Below, piece after piece: positions 44,711-55,959 of a stretch of 64,000 bases of DNA. Under the pieces are notes generated by a model that was not told where the DNA came from, made no database searches, and saw only the letters and a program-made list of their open reading frames with translations. This DNA comes from Dolomedes plantarius (taxonomy: Eukaryota > Arthropoda > Arachnida > Araneae > Dolomedidae), in contig OU015490.1 in NCBI GenBank assembly GCA_907164885.2, positions 223,057,054 through 223,121,053 of the forward strand, given 5' to 3'. How positions within the stretch are numbered: position 1 is the first letter of the stretch; each line of letters begins with the position of its first letter. Made by a program: the position numbers and the translations under genes.

Positions 44711-45430
44711 AGGGGATGGTGGACCTTTCACGGCGATTTTTGAAATTTTTGCCACAGAGATATGAAACTTTGCTTATATATTCATTAAAGTCTAACAATA
44801 TTAAACACCTTATAAAATTTTATAGATATTTTAAAAAAATATTTTATAATTAAAAAATTGAAATTAAATTACCCTTCTTTAAAATGCTCCTTGCGACTCA
44901 ATTTTAAACTTTCCCCCTTAATTTTGCATTTATATTGCTTATAAATACTTTCTGAACAAAGTTATGTATTTTTTTTGTACTTTCGTTGAATAGTTAATTT
45001 TCAGGAAATATTTTATGCTTGTACTCTGAATTTTCTTGAAATTTTTGTACTTTTGTACACTTAAATTAAACTTTGATAACCTTAATGACCTCGAATCCTA
45101 AAATGGATACATAACTTTATTTTCATGTATTACAGGAGTCTATATTATAAATTTCATAAACTTTCGTCAAAAATTATGACGCGAGGAGCATTTTAAAGAC
45201 TTGCAAATCTGGAAATTACTCATTTTGAGAAAAATACATTTAAAACATGTTTTTTCACCTACCTTTAATACTAACTTTTGTAAAGCCACCAAGTTTTCAT
45301 TTTACTTTTCACTACATATTTTAAATGCATTTCATTCCAATATTTACATTTTTTTTAAATATTAATACATCCCCCCAAAAGATTCCAATTTTTGCTCGAT
45401 ATTTGGTAATTCGAAAGTCCACCATCCCCT
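44711..45430. mobile_element. Non-autonomous element abutting the piggyBac TTAA
   Basis: Ends read AGGGGATGGTGGACCTTTC (44711) and, in reverse, AGGGGATGGTGGACTTTCG (from 45430). Flanks GTTAAGTA (44703-44710) and TTTAAGTA (45431-45438) look like an 8-bp duplication with one mismatch. A further inverted pair, AAAATGCTCCTTGCG and CGAGGAGCATTTT, lies inside (44881-44895 and about 45182-45194), suggesting originally long terminal repeats. No coding text. Confidence 0.65.
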
Positions 45431-45520
45431 TTTAAGTACAGTATTTGTAGTGGATGACACTGCATACATATTCATTGTATTTCCGTTTCTTTTTCTTTGT
45501 GTGAGTTTGTTGATATAGTG

Positions 45521-46028
45521 TTATTGTTGTTGTTGTTTCTAATGTCCCCTGGCCGGAAGTATTCAAGACCAGGTCCATATAGACTAGTCGACTGATTGGT
45601 GTGGCTCCGGTTTATAATGGCACCACAGGGGTCGGAGTCCGATTTAGCCGGGTGCAACCTAAATTTTGACGGACCACTCCCATTGTCGGCATCTTGAAGA
45701 ATCTTACCCTCTGCCATCCTCTCTGATATCGTAGATGAACTTTTCGGTCTACGAAACTAAGGCCATCTGCACACGGAGCAACTCAAAAGAAACTGATAAC
45801 TGACTCGAATCACAAACCAGTCCGTGTTGAGTCGTAACCTATGTAATTGAATGGAGCCACGCACACGGCGCAACTAGTTACAAACCCGGTCGACGGGGCC
45901 GTGTGCAGACGGCCTAACGTGCCCATATCTGGCTTAGACACAGAGGTATTTAATGGCGCTTCTCGGGATTCGATCCGAGTACACTCCGCACCGTAAGCTG
46001 ACGTCCTACCAGTAGGCTACCTCGAGCC
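45521..46028 (-). mobile_element. tRNA-derived SINE, copy C, with a MITE inside
   Basis: On the minus strand an A-box TAGCCTACTGG (46009-46019) and a B-box GGATCGAATCCC (45965-45976) are well kept. The end reads GGACCTGGTCTTGAA, then ATTAGAAACAACAACAAC. This is the best-preserved SINE head in the window. A 154-bp MITE with TAA duplications interrupts the body at 45761-45914. Confidence 0.8.
45761..45914. mobile_element. MITE with TAA duplication, 154 bp, inside SINE copy C
   Basis: Inverted ends GGCCATCTGCACACGG (45761) and CCGTGTGCAGACGGCC (ending 45914) are flanked by TAA on both sides. The inner part repeats related GCAACTAGTTAC/GAAACTGATAACTG text. The GGCC ends and TAA target resemble those of the MITE at 12441, suggesting the same PIF/Harbinger-type machinery, though the repeats differ. 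Confidence 0.82.
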
Positions 46029-46203
46029 GCAGTACAGTGTTGATACTGCCTTTTGCTTTCTGATATATTCACCTGATATACCACCATCATTCGGCAAAAC
46101 TGAGACAAAAGGTTTTTCAGTGTTGAACCTCTCAGATTTAATATTTTTATAATTCATAAAATATTGCATATAGAAATGATCCTGTTTTTCAGATAATTCT
46201 TAA

Positions 46204-47379
46204 GGGGAGTCATAACCTTTACACAAGTTGAAAAGAAAGAATTTTTGCAGTTCGTTCAAACTTCTATAATTTTTTTGTTATTATCCAATTTAATATGGAA
46301 TGTTCGGTATTAGTTCTATAAATTTTATAGCTTATGTTCCCTGAATTAATTTTATTACGAGTAAATAAGAATTCTATTTATGAAGTAAGAAGTGAGTGTA
46401 TTTTCTGAAAATTTCAAATTTATACTGATACACTGCACGCAGGCTTACAACAACACTTACTAATTTTCAATAATAATTTTTGCATTTTTGCAATGCTACA
46501 AAAACATTATGTATATTTCTACACATATTTAAATTTTAAAACACCCATAAATATTAGAATTTTAAATAATAGAATTTTTTATAATAGCATTATATTTATG
46601 AAATAAGAAGTGAGTGTATTTTCCGAAAATTTCAAATCTATACTGATACACTGCGCACAGACTTACAACAATATTTACTTAGTTTCAATAATAATTATTG
46701 CACTTTTGCGATGTTAAAGCATTAGGTATATTTCTACACATATTTAAATTTTAAAATACCCCAAAATATTAGAATTTTAAATAATTGAAACTTTAGTAAT
46801 AGAATTTTATCTATGAAGTAGGAAGTGAGTGTATTTTCTGAAAATTTCAAATTTATACTGATATACATACTGCACGCAGACTTACAACAACACTTACTAA
46901 TTTTAAATAATAATTATTGCATTTTTGCGATGTTAAAACATTAGGTATATTTCTACACCTGTTTAAATTTTAAAACACCCAAAAATATTTTCTCCATGAC
47001 AATCAGATTTAAAAAACTGAAAAAGGCCCATTAAAATTACAAGTCAAATGCTTTAAATTCATAGTAAAATAATTTTTTTCGAAAAAATTGGGTACATCTT
47101 TTTGGTAGCATTATTATAGGCCTATCCTGAAAATATGAAAGCAATATCTGCAGTAGTTTCCTTTATACAGTGCGCGCAAGCATGAAAATGATCATTGGAG
47201 AAAAAGGCTTTTAAAGTTCCCACACTGGAAATGTTTCCATTGGAACTGCTTCATTCCTTTCATACTTTTTAATGTTCTAGTTGGAATATTTTAACACTGT
47301 TTCTTTTAAATGATCCAGAACTGTTCAAATATTCTAAAAATGCAAAAAAGTAAAATTCAATTTTTTGAAGGTTCTCCCC
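46204..47379. mobile_element. Putative TTAA-flanked non-autonomous element
   Basis: TTAA at 46200-46203 and 47380-47383 borders GGGGAGTCATAACCTTT and, in reverse, GGGGAGAACCTTC; the ends agree if four bases are gapped. The TTAA target is used by piggyBac and Kolobok elements. The interior contains a 216-bp tandem array and no coding text. The short, gapped end match keeps confidence moderate. Confidence 0.42.
46360..46985. repeat. Tandem array, about 2.9 copies of a ~216-bp unit
   Basis: The landmark GTGAGTGTATTTTC recurs at 46392, 46610 and 46825 (spacings 218 and 215). Each unit also has ATACTGATACACTGC, ACTTACAACAA, AATAATTATTGCA and TATATTTCTACAC in the same order, with about 5-10% differences by eye. 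Confidence 0.88.
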
Positions 47380-47383
47380 TTAA

Positions 47384-48540
47384 ACTGTTTTATCTACTTT
47401 TTTTTTATCAAAATTGACTAATATAGTTATTTTAAGAAATATTCTAAAGCAAAGTAATCAGCAGCAGAACAAAATCGTCTGTAATAAGCCTTCTCTAAAA
47501 GTTCTAAATTAATTGCGAATCCCAAGTCAAAGTTTCAACGTAATAAAATCTCGTTTATCTGATAAATGCGTTTCCATTTAAATTTCTGCCAGTAATTTAA
47601 TCAGTGTAAGTTTATTAGTAAGTTTAATTTTGTTCTTATTTACAAGAATAACAGCATCGCCTTAAGCAAGTTTTCTCCTAGTGCTCAGTCAGAGAAGTCT
47701 TGCTACATTAATTGACAAGGGAAATTAAATAAATTTCTTATTACAGAAACAAAGTAAAGACTCATAAAATTAAACATGCGATGCACAGATGCAAAAAATA
47801 ATTTGGAAACAAAAATACTTGTATAACGCATTAATGGAACAGTAATAGTTAACTTTCTTGAGTTGCAAATAGTTTGATCGAGAAACATCATTGCCAGCGA
47901 ACTTTAGATGAAAAGGAATTACCTTCTACAAGCAGAAGAATGTTCTTAAGGGAAATTGGAGTAGGCGAGCTTTTAAGGAAAAACTATGAAGATAAATTTT
48001 AGACATAATTTCATTCATTTCATATTAAAAATAATTCATAGATATGACTAGTGAATACTATGACTTCTTGAACATGCCTGATAAATATTTTACTTTCCAG
48101 AAGAGAAAATACATCAAAATAATGTGGAAAATTTAAGAATCTTACTGCAACAAAAGCTTTACATTTTTCATGTTATGAGAATCAGTTTAATATTCTTAAA
48201 CTTCAGCGCATGTTGATATGGATGTAATGATTATAACCGACAACCCTCTTACATATAAGATTGTTTGAGGTATGTTGCCAAGTTATTTTTAATTTCTAAC
48301 CTGTTAGTGTGCAAGTCGCAATTCTTTGAAAAAAAATTCGCATTGTTTCTGTCAGTTTTCTCCCGATCGCGAGTATAAAGCAATTTGTGTGTGGGTGTGT
48401 TAGTTAGTGTTAGTATTTGTTAAACATATACGCTTAATCTGTGACTAACACCGACTTTTGTAGGTCAGCTTTTTTTGTTTTTAACATAATAATGAAAATT
48501 GAGTTTCGCATGTTGAAAAAAACATTCATTTTTAGGGAGA
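47384..48540. other. A+T-rich DNA, no gene seen
   Basis: Nothing recognisable; the segment after about 48290 may be leader of the decayed mariner. Confidence 0.4.
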
Positions 48541-48544
48541 AAAA

Positions 48545-49190
48545 AGGCGGCATGAACTAAATCCAGACTTCATAAATATTAAAGTGTGTCTGAACCTCCA
48601 CTGGGAAAGATTTACAAGTGGTTCGATGATTTTCTTTGTGGCTGAATAAGCACAAAGGGATTCTGAACGGTTTGGTCGCCCTACTGAGGTCAATACACCA
48701 AAAATTCTTGAACATAATCCATGATACGGCGATGAAGAATAGAAGAATTAAACAGTGTAGAGATTTCTCAGGCTGTTGGCATCTCATCAGAGTTCAAACA
48801 TGATATTTTGCTTGAATATTTGTGTATGAGAAAGTCGTCGGAAAGGTGCTAACAGGTGATAAAAAACATAACAAAGTGAACACTTTGAAGCATAATTCAG
48901 AGGTTCTTCGAAGAAATCCAGAAAATTGTTTTGCGTCTTTTTGTACCGATTGAAGAAGCATGTATACATCAGTACCAGCCATAAACGAAAGAACAGTTTG
49001 AAAAGTGAGTTGAATCAAGAGAACCCGCATGAAAAAGAAGCAAAAACGGTTCCATCAGCAGGAAAATCATGCCCACTGTTTTGGGAGGACTTCCATTGTC
49101 CAATCTTTATTGACTACCTGTAAAAGGTCAAAACAATAACCGGAATGTACTATGCATCTTAACTGGATCATTTAAATAAAGAAATTAAGT
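48545..49190 (+). pseudogene. Decayed mariner transposase of a second lineage
   Basis: Across several frames one can read VYKWFDDFLCG-type helix-turn-helix text, EISQAVGISSE, ILLEYLCMRKSS, RRNPENCF, HHYQP*TKEQ and KTVPSAGKSCPL, in the order found in DD34D mariner transposases. Many stops and frameshifts are present. It breaks off before the second catalytic Asp. The sequence is distinct from the mariner at 1945, so it represents another subfamily. Terminal repeats were not identified. Confidence 0.65.
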
Positions 49191-49330
49191 CAAAAAGCTA
49201 CATTTAGGGTCTACATTTTTATGCCTCCTCAGATAACTTCCTATTCCGAAATATAAGATAATTTCTTGCCGAAAATTTGCGCCAAATTTCCGAAGTGATT
49301 GGCGAACCTATTTTTTCTTCCTCTTCAGAG

Positions 49331-49333
<3 letters not shown>

Positions 49334-49373
<40 letters not shown>
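49334..49373. repeat. TA microsatellite, left of Tc1-B
   Basis: About 40 bp of TA directly before the terminal repeat. Confidence 0.95.
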
Positions 49374-49376
<3 letters not shown>

Positions 49377-50909
49377 TCACTTCCAAAAGTTAACCACGGA
49401 GTAGAAAATGTTAATTTCCGTAAGTAAATCTGAATTAAAGAAGCTAAAATTTGCTGCAAAGGTAGAAGGAAGTATGCAAATATGTTAGGTAACAGCCAAT
49501 CATGGTTTCGCGTCGAGAAATATGCAAAATAGGCAGTCGTATAAGAAGCCGGCATTGTGAAGTGTTACAGGAGTTGCATGTAAGTGTTGATGAAAGGTGT
49601 TTAGAATATTCGTACGATTTATTTTCGAGCTAGACGTGTTTCTATGGCTTTCAGAACATGAATAGAAGATTTTGAGCGCTGTCGGGCTGTCGGACGCATT
49701 GAAGCAGGACAGTCTATCACATATGTTGCTATTTTCTTCGACGTTCATCATTCTGTCATTTCACGATTATGGAAACAATTCCAAACCAGCCAAACAGTTG
49801 TCCGAAAACCTGTAGCCGGTCGTCCAAGGGTTACGACCCCCTAGGAAGATCGATATATTGCTGTTGTAGCCAAGCGGAATCAAATATAGACCTCCTTACG
49901 TGTGACATCTATGGTTGCAGCAGCCATTGGTAAGAGGATATCTGCCACTACTGTTCGTCGAAGGCTACAAAAGCATGGTCTGTACGCCCGAGTACAACGA
50001 GTTAGTGTTCTTTTATCCGCCCCATCCAGAGGGGCAAAATTAAAGTGGTGCCGCCAGCATGTGAATTGGACTGTGTCTGATTGGGGCAACTTTATGTTCA
50101 GAGATGAGTCCAGATTTGCCCTACAACCCGATGATAAGCGTGTAAGGGTCTGGAGAGAACAAGGCACACGCAATCGGCCCGAGAACATCACTGAACATTA
50201 CGCATTCCGCGGTGGAAGCATCATGATCTGGGCAGGGATTTCATTGGGATATCGTACCGACCTGCAAATCTATAGGCGAGGTTCTGTGACGACTGTACGG
50301 TATCGAGATGAAGTCCTAGACCCCACTGTGAAACTGTACGCTGCAGCAGTTGGTCCTTCTTTCCTTTTAATGGACTATAATTCCCGACCCCATAGAGCTG
50401 CCATCGTTGACGACTTTCTGGAGAGTGGGGGGATTGCGCGTATGGAGTGGCCGGCTTACTCGCCGGACCTTAATCGAATTGAAAATCTTTGGAATGCCCT
50501 CGGCCGTGTTTTATGTAGACATTGCCCACCTCCAGCCACTCTCAGAGATTTAGAAACTGCCCTACATGAGGAATGGCGATTACTGGACTATGCGGTGGTT
50601 GATCACCTTGTAATAAGCATGATCACACACTGTACACTTTGTATGAAAGTGAGGGGTGCTCACATACCCTATTAATGTCAGTTTTTGTTGTTTGTTTTGC
50701 ATTTAAACGCCATTTTGTTAATGACGCAAATATGACGTCATCTTATAATTTATGAAAATTCAATTTTTTTTTTTATCTCTGTATGCAATTCTTTGTTTTG
50801 TTTCATAAATAAACATAAAGCTACTTCCTTGCAGCATTTCATGTCAATCAAAGCAGTACTTGTCTATTTTTTCACATTTTACCGCTCCGTGCTTAACTTT
50901 TGGAAGTGA

Positions 50910-50912
<3 letters not shown>
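49374..50912 (+). mobile_element. Tc1-like transposon of a second family (Tc1-B)
   Basis: Inverted ends CACTCACTTCCAAAAGTTAA (49374) and TTAACTTTTGGAAGTGAGTG (ending 50912) are flanked by TA on both sides, which here form part of long TA runs. The element is 1539 bp and carries one decayed transposase gene. Confidence 0.9.
49644..50675 (+). pseudogene. Tc1-B transposase with three stops and a lost catalytic Asp
   Basis: One frame of 343 codons runs from ATG 49644 to TAA at 50675, with stops at 49659 (TGA), 49842 (TAG) and 49887 (TAG) but no frameshift. N-terminal helix-turn-helix text (RAVGRIEAGQSITYVA, HSVISRLWKQF) and a GRPR motif are followed by the catalytic domain. FRDESRF carries the first Asp. 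The second should be DDN but reads DYN (Tyr at 50376-50378), so the catalytic Asp appears replaced. SPDLNRIENLW carries the Glu, 34 residues after that Tyr, the normal Tc1 spacing. Confidence 0.9.

Positions 50913-50972
<60 letters not shown>
50913..50972. repeat. TA microsatellite, right of Tc1-B
   Basis: About 60 bp of TA immediately after the terminal repeat. Confidence 0.95.
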
Positions 50973-50975
<3 letters not shown>

Positions 50976-52968
50976 ACTCCTCTAAACGGATATATTTTAT
51001 TCAGAACCGATTCAAGACTCCATTGAGCAAATGTTATGCATGAAACCTCTTTTCAACGACCACCCCTCTAAACGGCCACTTTTTTTCGGAACCATTATTG
51101 GTCGCCATATAGAAGTATCACTATATTTTATTAATAAAAGCGAATGTTTGAGTGTGTGTGTGCGTGCGGCCCCCAGGCAAATCTGTGAAACTTACACCTG
51201 TGAAATTTGGCACACGGGTAGTGAAGAGTCTGAACATGTGCACCTCGAAGCCCGATTTTTTAATTTTATTACCGTTAATTTTTAATTAATAAAAAAAAAC
51301 AATTTTTGAGGAGTGAGTCCAGAAAATAGAAGAGCGTCACAGCCGCCATATTTGAAATGTCAAAATCGATGCATTTTTTTTCATGAAAGTACATAAATGT
51401 TACATATTTGGAAAGAGGTTTGAAAACTGATAATTTTTTTTGACTACAGTTATTCTGTTACTTTTACAGATAATAGTTTTACAGATATTTTAATTATAAA
51501 AGCATTCCACCTCTGAGAAATCAAATCACACATCTCCAATATGGTGCAGCTATCTGTCGGCAGCGACGGGAATGAAAGTTGACGGGAATTTATTGACTGG
51601 AATTTGGAAAGAGCTTGAAAATCTGATGTTTTTTTCTGCGTACACTTAATCTATTACTTCTTTAAGAGTTATTTGGATTCTAATCATGAGATTCCCGATC
51701 ATTCATGTAAACAAAGCGAGATTCTTTCATAGCGTGATTCTCACTAAAAAAGGAATCCCTGAAAAGATGTGGAATCGTGTGTCTAATTTTTTATTCTTTT
51801 CCTTTAAATTTTTATACTTTTAATTCAAACTTTTTAATCATAAATAGATCATTTTTTAAATTTCGAGTTATTATTTAGTGTTATTTTTGTTTTCTTATTT
51901 TCATTAATCTTTTTTTACTGGGTTAATTCCCAGTATACGGATTACCGTAGACAGCGAAGCTAAATTTACAGGTAAATCAGTGACAAAGGAATTAATTGAA
52001 TAATACAACTAGCATTTCTTTTCAATACTAATTAAATTAGTAGGTATTTTGGCGATTTAGTAGCATTATGTGATTCTTGAGAAGCAATGATGTGTAACAA
52101 AATATGAATTGGAAATGTTATCCATATGTAAAAAAAAACACATGCTAAAAGGTTATAGACTGTCCATTATGTGTGTGGATGAGGATGAACATTGGCGACA
52201 AATGTGGGAAAAATATGTCTTCATAAATAACAAAAGATATTGAGACTGTTGAGAAAGACTATGTTGCGAAAAATCATCAGAGATTTTATCATACGGACAA
52301 TCTTAAGAATATGAAAATGAACAATCTATGCAAACGTCATAATATAATTTTCAGAAATATAATTCTTATTGAGCAACGAAGTTGATATTTTTCTAACAAA
52401 ATTTAGTGTATAATGAAAGTGTGTTTTCTGTTATGTAATTATTTTTTGCATGCTAATTATTATTTGCAATTATTATGAAATGTATATGAATATAAGTTGT
52501 ATAATATTGTTAATGTCGTATAATATTAATCGTATAATATGGTAATAGGTAAATTTACTTGATAATTATTATTTGGTGGTATTTTGATGTGTGTGCATGT
52601 TATTATGTTGGTAATTGTTTATACTAAGGCGTTGGTACTTAGAAGGTTAATCCCTAATGGTAAGAATATGCTGTAATATTATGTTAAACCTAAAGATGGT
52701 TAACGAAATTTTAGAGGTGAGGTCACTAACTGCACCATGAGTTATGTAGATAATTAATTAAATGAAAATGTTGTCGATGCAATAAGGAATCATATAAATA
52801 TAGATGATATGTACTGCTGAGGTTACGATGAGAAGCTAATGATAGGTGTAAGAAGGGGAACGGAAAAGGTGAGAGGTACAAGATGATAGGACGGAAGTCG
52901 AAGATTGAAGTAATAGATGGTGAGAGGAGGAAGAGAGACGACAGTAATTGTTTCAGAGAGAGGGGGTG

Positions 52969-54476
52969 AATGTCATAGGGACATGACAGTAGTGTCACGG
53001 CCAGGGGCAGGAGAATTAAAAATTACAGGACGAAGTAAAATAATTGCTAAATGTAAGAAAGAAACATGGCAAATGACGGGCAATAATAAGAGAAGGGGAG
53101 AAAGCCAGCAATATACCGAAACGAAATTTATAGATTGTGCTTGTACCAAGAAGTATAAGATAAAAGTTCAAGAGAGTGAGTTGCACGAATAGAAGAAAAG
53201 AAAATTTATGATGGCTATAAAACAGGCCACCCGGCTTGAAGCCGAAGCATGGGAAAAAGTTGTTAGAAGGAGAATTTTATAAATCCCGCCCTCGATGCGC
53301 ATTGGTGAAAAGGGGATTGAGAAGAGGCAGCCACGAATGGCGATGGCATGGTAATAATATGACCAATGGAAATTGTAAGAGGCGGAGTCAACATTAATAA
53401 GAGAAAATAATATGAAATAAGAAAAAAAGGCACAGATAACCTATGATGAGAGTTAGTCAGAAGTTTGAAATAGAAGTAGTGTCAAGGCACATATACCTGT
53501 GACGAGAGTTAGTTAGAAGTTTGGAGATAGAAGTAGTGTCGAGCGCCCAGTGTCCCGTGCCGAGGGTCTGCAAGGAGTGAAGGAGTCAGAGAACCGATGA
53601 TGAGCGTGCCCCAATGTCCCGTGTAGAGTGTCTGCCATGATTGATGGAGCCTTATACCAGACGAAGAAAGTGCCCTATTTCCGTGCGATGATAAGACAAC
53701 GAAGTTCGTCATTACGAGTGCCAGCCGCCCATCATAGTGATCCAACAGTCATCTTTCGAGGTACCGACTTTTTGGCGTTTCCTTTTTATATTACTGTCAT
53801 TGCTTCTCAGTGTGTAGCCTTAATAATTAATATAGAGCGTGATGAGGATGTTATTGAGTATAAGATGTTAAGGAGATGACCGATAATTCGTAAAAAACAA
53901 TTTAATTAATATGATGTTATGCTTATATATATGAATTAATTTAGCAGTAAGAAGTTGAGAGTAATATGTGTAAATGAAGTACGAAAGATTGTCATAATAA
54001 TTGAATGAATTGAATATAGGTGTTGTGGTGAATTAATTTAGTAGTAATGAAGTTGAGAGTAATATGTGTAGATGAAGTACGAAAGATTGTCATAATAATT
54101 GAATGAATTGAATATAGGTGTTGTGGTGAATTAATTTAGTAGTAATGAAGTTGAGAGTAATATGTGTAGATGAAGTACGAAAGATTGTCATAATAATTCC
54201 ATGAATTTAATATAGGTGTTGTGGTGAATTAATTTAGTAGTAATGAAGTTGAGAGTAATATGTGTAGATGAAGTACGAAATATTGTCATAATAATTGAAT
54301 GAATTAAATATATGTGTCGTAGAGAATTAATTTAGTAGTAAAGAAGTTGTGAGTAATGTGTAAATGCAGGAGGAAATATTTAGTAACTTGTAGCGTATTA
54401 TTTATGGGTTTTAATAATCAATAAATTAATTTGTCAGTGTAAACCAGAGTTGTTTCCATCATATGGGAATCACAAC
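52969..54476 (+). repeat. Putative long solo LTR
   Basis: A purine tract, AGAGAGAGGGGGTGAA, is directly followed by TGTCATAGGGACATG (52969). An alternative start, TGTCACGGCC, lies at about 52994. Downstream are a TATA-like GGCTATAAAACAGG (about 53213), an AATAAATTAA signal near 54418, and a terminus GGGAATCACAACA at 54476, giving TG...CA ends over 1.5 kb. The text upstream of the purine tract is not recognisable as pol. No target duplication was confirmed. A Gypsy-type origin is possible. Confidence 0.42.
53933..54395. repeat. 98-bp minisatellite, about 4.7 copies
   Basis: GAATTAATTTAG recurs at 53933, 54030, 54128, 54226 and 54324 (spacing 97-98). Units share AGTTGAGAGTAATATGTG, GAAGTACGAAAGATTGTCAT and AGGTGTTGTGGT. 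The last unit is the most diverged. Confidence 0.93.
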
Positions 54477-54666
54477 AATTATTCAATGTACTAACCACAA
54501 TATTAAGCAATGAATTCAAAATCATAATCATCATCATTAATAGTATATTTAATATATAATAACCCCCTATTAAAATATAAATAATTTTTTCACTGCCACA
54601 TGGAGACCTAATTGCAGATTTTTATTAATTTTTACGTTTGTCAGGGTCTTTTAGCTATCCTTTAAT

Positions 54667-55856
54667 CAGGGGTGTCCAGCCCGCGGACCGCATGCGGCCC
54701 AAAGCAAGTGTTAGTGAGGCCCAAAGAGCTCAAAACAAAAAAATATTAATAGCCTGCCTTGATATAAAAAGTAATGAGGAAAAGGAAAAAAATGGACCAT
54801 GTTATGCTAATTATCTTCAAAATGGTGAATTTTATGAAGGCTTAGGGATTGATTCATCGCCAGTTTCAGGAGTTTCTTAAAAGATTGGATGCTGAATATG
54901 GCGATACTTTTAAGAAATAAGGTAGCTCAGTGGAGAAAATATTAAAAAGGTTTTATAGCCTACTTGATGATATCAAATTGTTTATGACATTGAAAAGTAA
55001 TCTGTGCCAGAACTTTATGATAACTGGCTTGCAGATTTAGCATATTTTGATAGATCTGAATGCCCATTTAAATAACTCAAACACCCGTCACTTCATGGAT
55101 TTTACTTCAGTATAAAATACATGAAGTTGAAATTATGGCAAGCCAAATTAAATGTTAAAAATTCTTTGCATTTCGAGACGCTGACCAAGCAAAATTCTAA
55201 AAATGTTATAAAATGCGCAGCCTTACTTTCCGATTTAGTACAGAAATTTAAAATTGATTTTAGGACTTTTGGGAAAATAAACAATTGTTTTTTTGCATGT
55301 TTTCTACTCTATTTACAGTCAGTATAGATATAATGCTAGCAAATTGTCAAATGGAATGCATAGAGTTGCAATCTGACATCTAACTTAAAGAGAAATTCAA
55401 TCGAGTCTCTTTGTTGTACTCATAAATCATACCTGCCTAGATATAAATATCGTTCACTGCATAGTCAAGCGTTATTCTGGTCATCAACGTTTGGAAGCAC
55501 GTACATTTGTGAACAACTATTTTCAAGAGTGAAGCACACTAAGAGTCAAATTAGAACCAAAATATCGGATGAACATCTTAACAACACCATGAAAATTGCA
55601 TCCACTTCAATCGACCCAGATGCTGAAGCTTTAGTTTTTCAAATTCAATGCCAAATATCACATTAATTTTATGACTCCTATAATTATCATTTTAATTATA
55701 AAAAAAATTTATAATGAAATAAATACATATGTTAACTATGCATATACTTTTTTTACTCATCAACAAATTTTAATGTTAGGTATATTTTTGTGTGGTCCAA
55801 GACAACTCGTATTCTTTCAATGTGGCCCAGTGAAGCTAAAAGGTTGGACACCCCTG
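54667..55856 (+). mobile_element. hAT transposon of a second family, internally decayed
   Basis: Ends CAGGGGTGTCCAGCC (54667) and GGTTGGACACCCCTG (ending 55856) are inverted and flanked by CTTTAAT on both sides (an 8-bp duplication with one base lost or unclear). It is 1190 bp with a plus-strand transposase relic. The flanking repeat (GCAGAT...TTTAAT) occurs again, uninterrupted, near 56290-56350, which shows the empty site. Confidence 0.85.
54700..55666 (+). pseudogene. hAT transposase relic with intact C-terminal dimerisation segment
   Basis: Readable parts across frames are as follows. RFQEFLKRLDAEYGD lies near 54865, and SVEKILKRF, LNAHLNN and ANCQMECIELQSD near 55340. Last comes an open stretch, 55478-55666, reading FGSTYICEQLFSRVKHTKSQ and ending QIQCQISH. 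The F-G-S-T-Y-x-C-E-Q-x-F-S motif is the core of the hAT C-terminal dimerisation domain. The order resembles the GTF2IRD2-type (Charlie-like) hAT proteins. The catalytic domain is too broken to identify its residues. Confidence 0.78.
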
Positions 55857-55959
55857 CTTTAATACTTTATTTTTTTGTTGTTGAATTATTTGCATTTTAC
55901 TTAAATTCAATCCAAGCAATACTTTATTTATACTGTGTTTAATTTTTCATGCAGAGTTC

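Noticed and set aside
46360..46985. CRISPR-like array
   Set aside because: Units are contiguous 216-bp tandem copies without spacers, in a eukaryotic transposon setting.
52917..53192. 91-codon basic frame
   Set aside because: It spans the purine tract and LTR-like start; composition alone explains it and there is no family resemblance.
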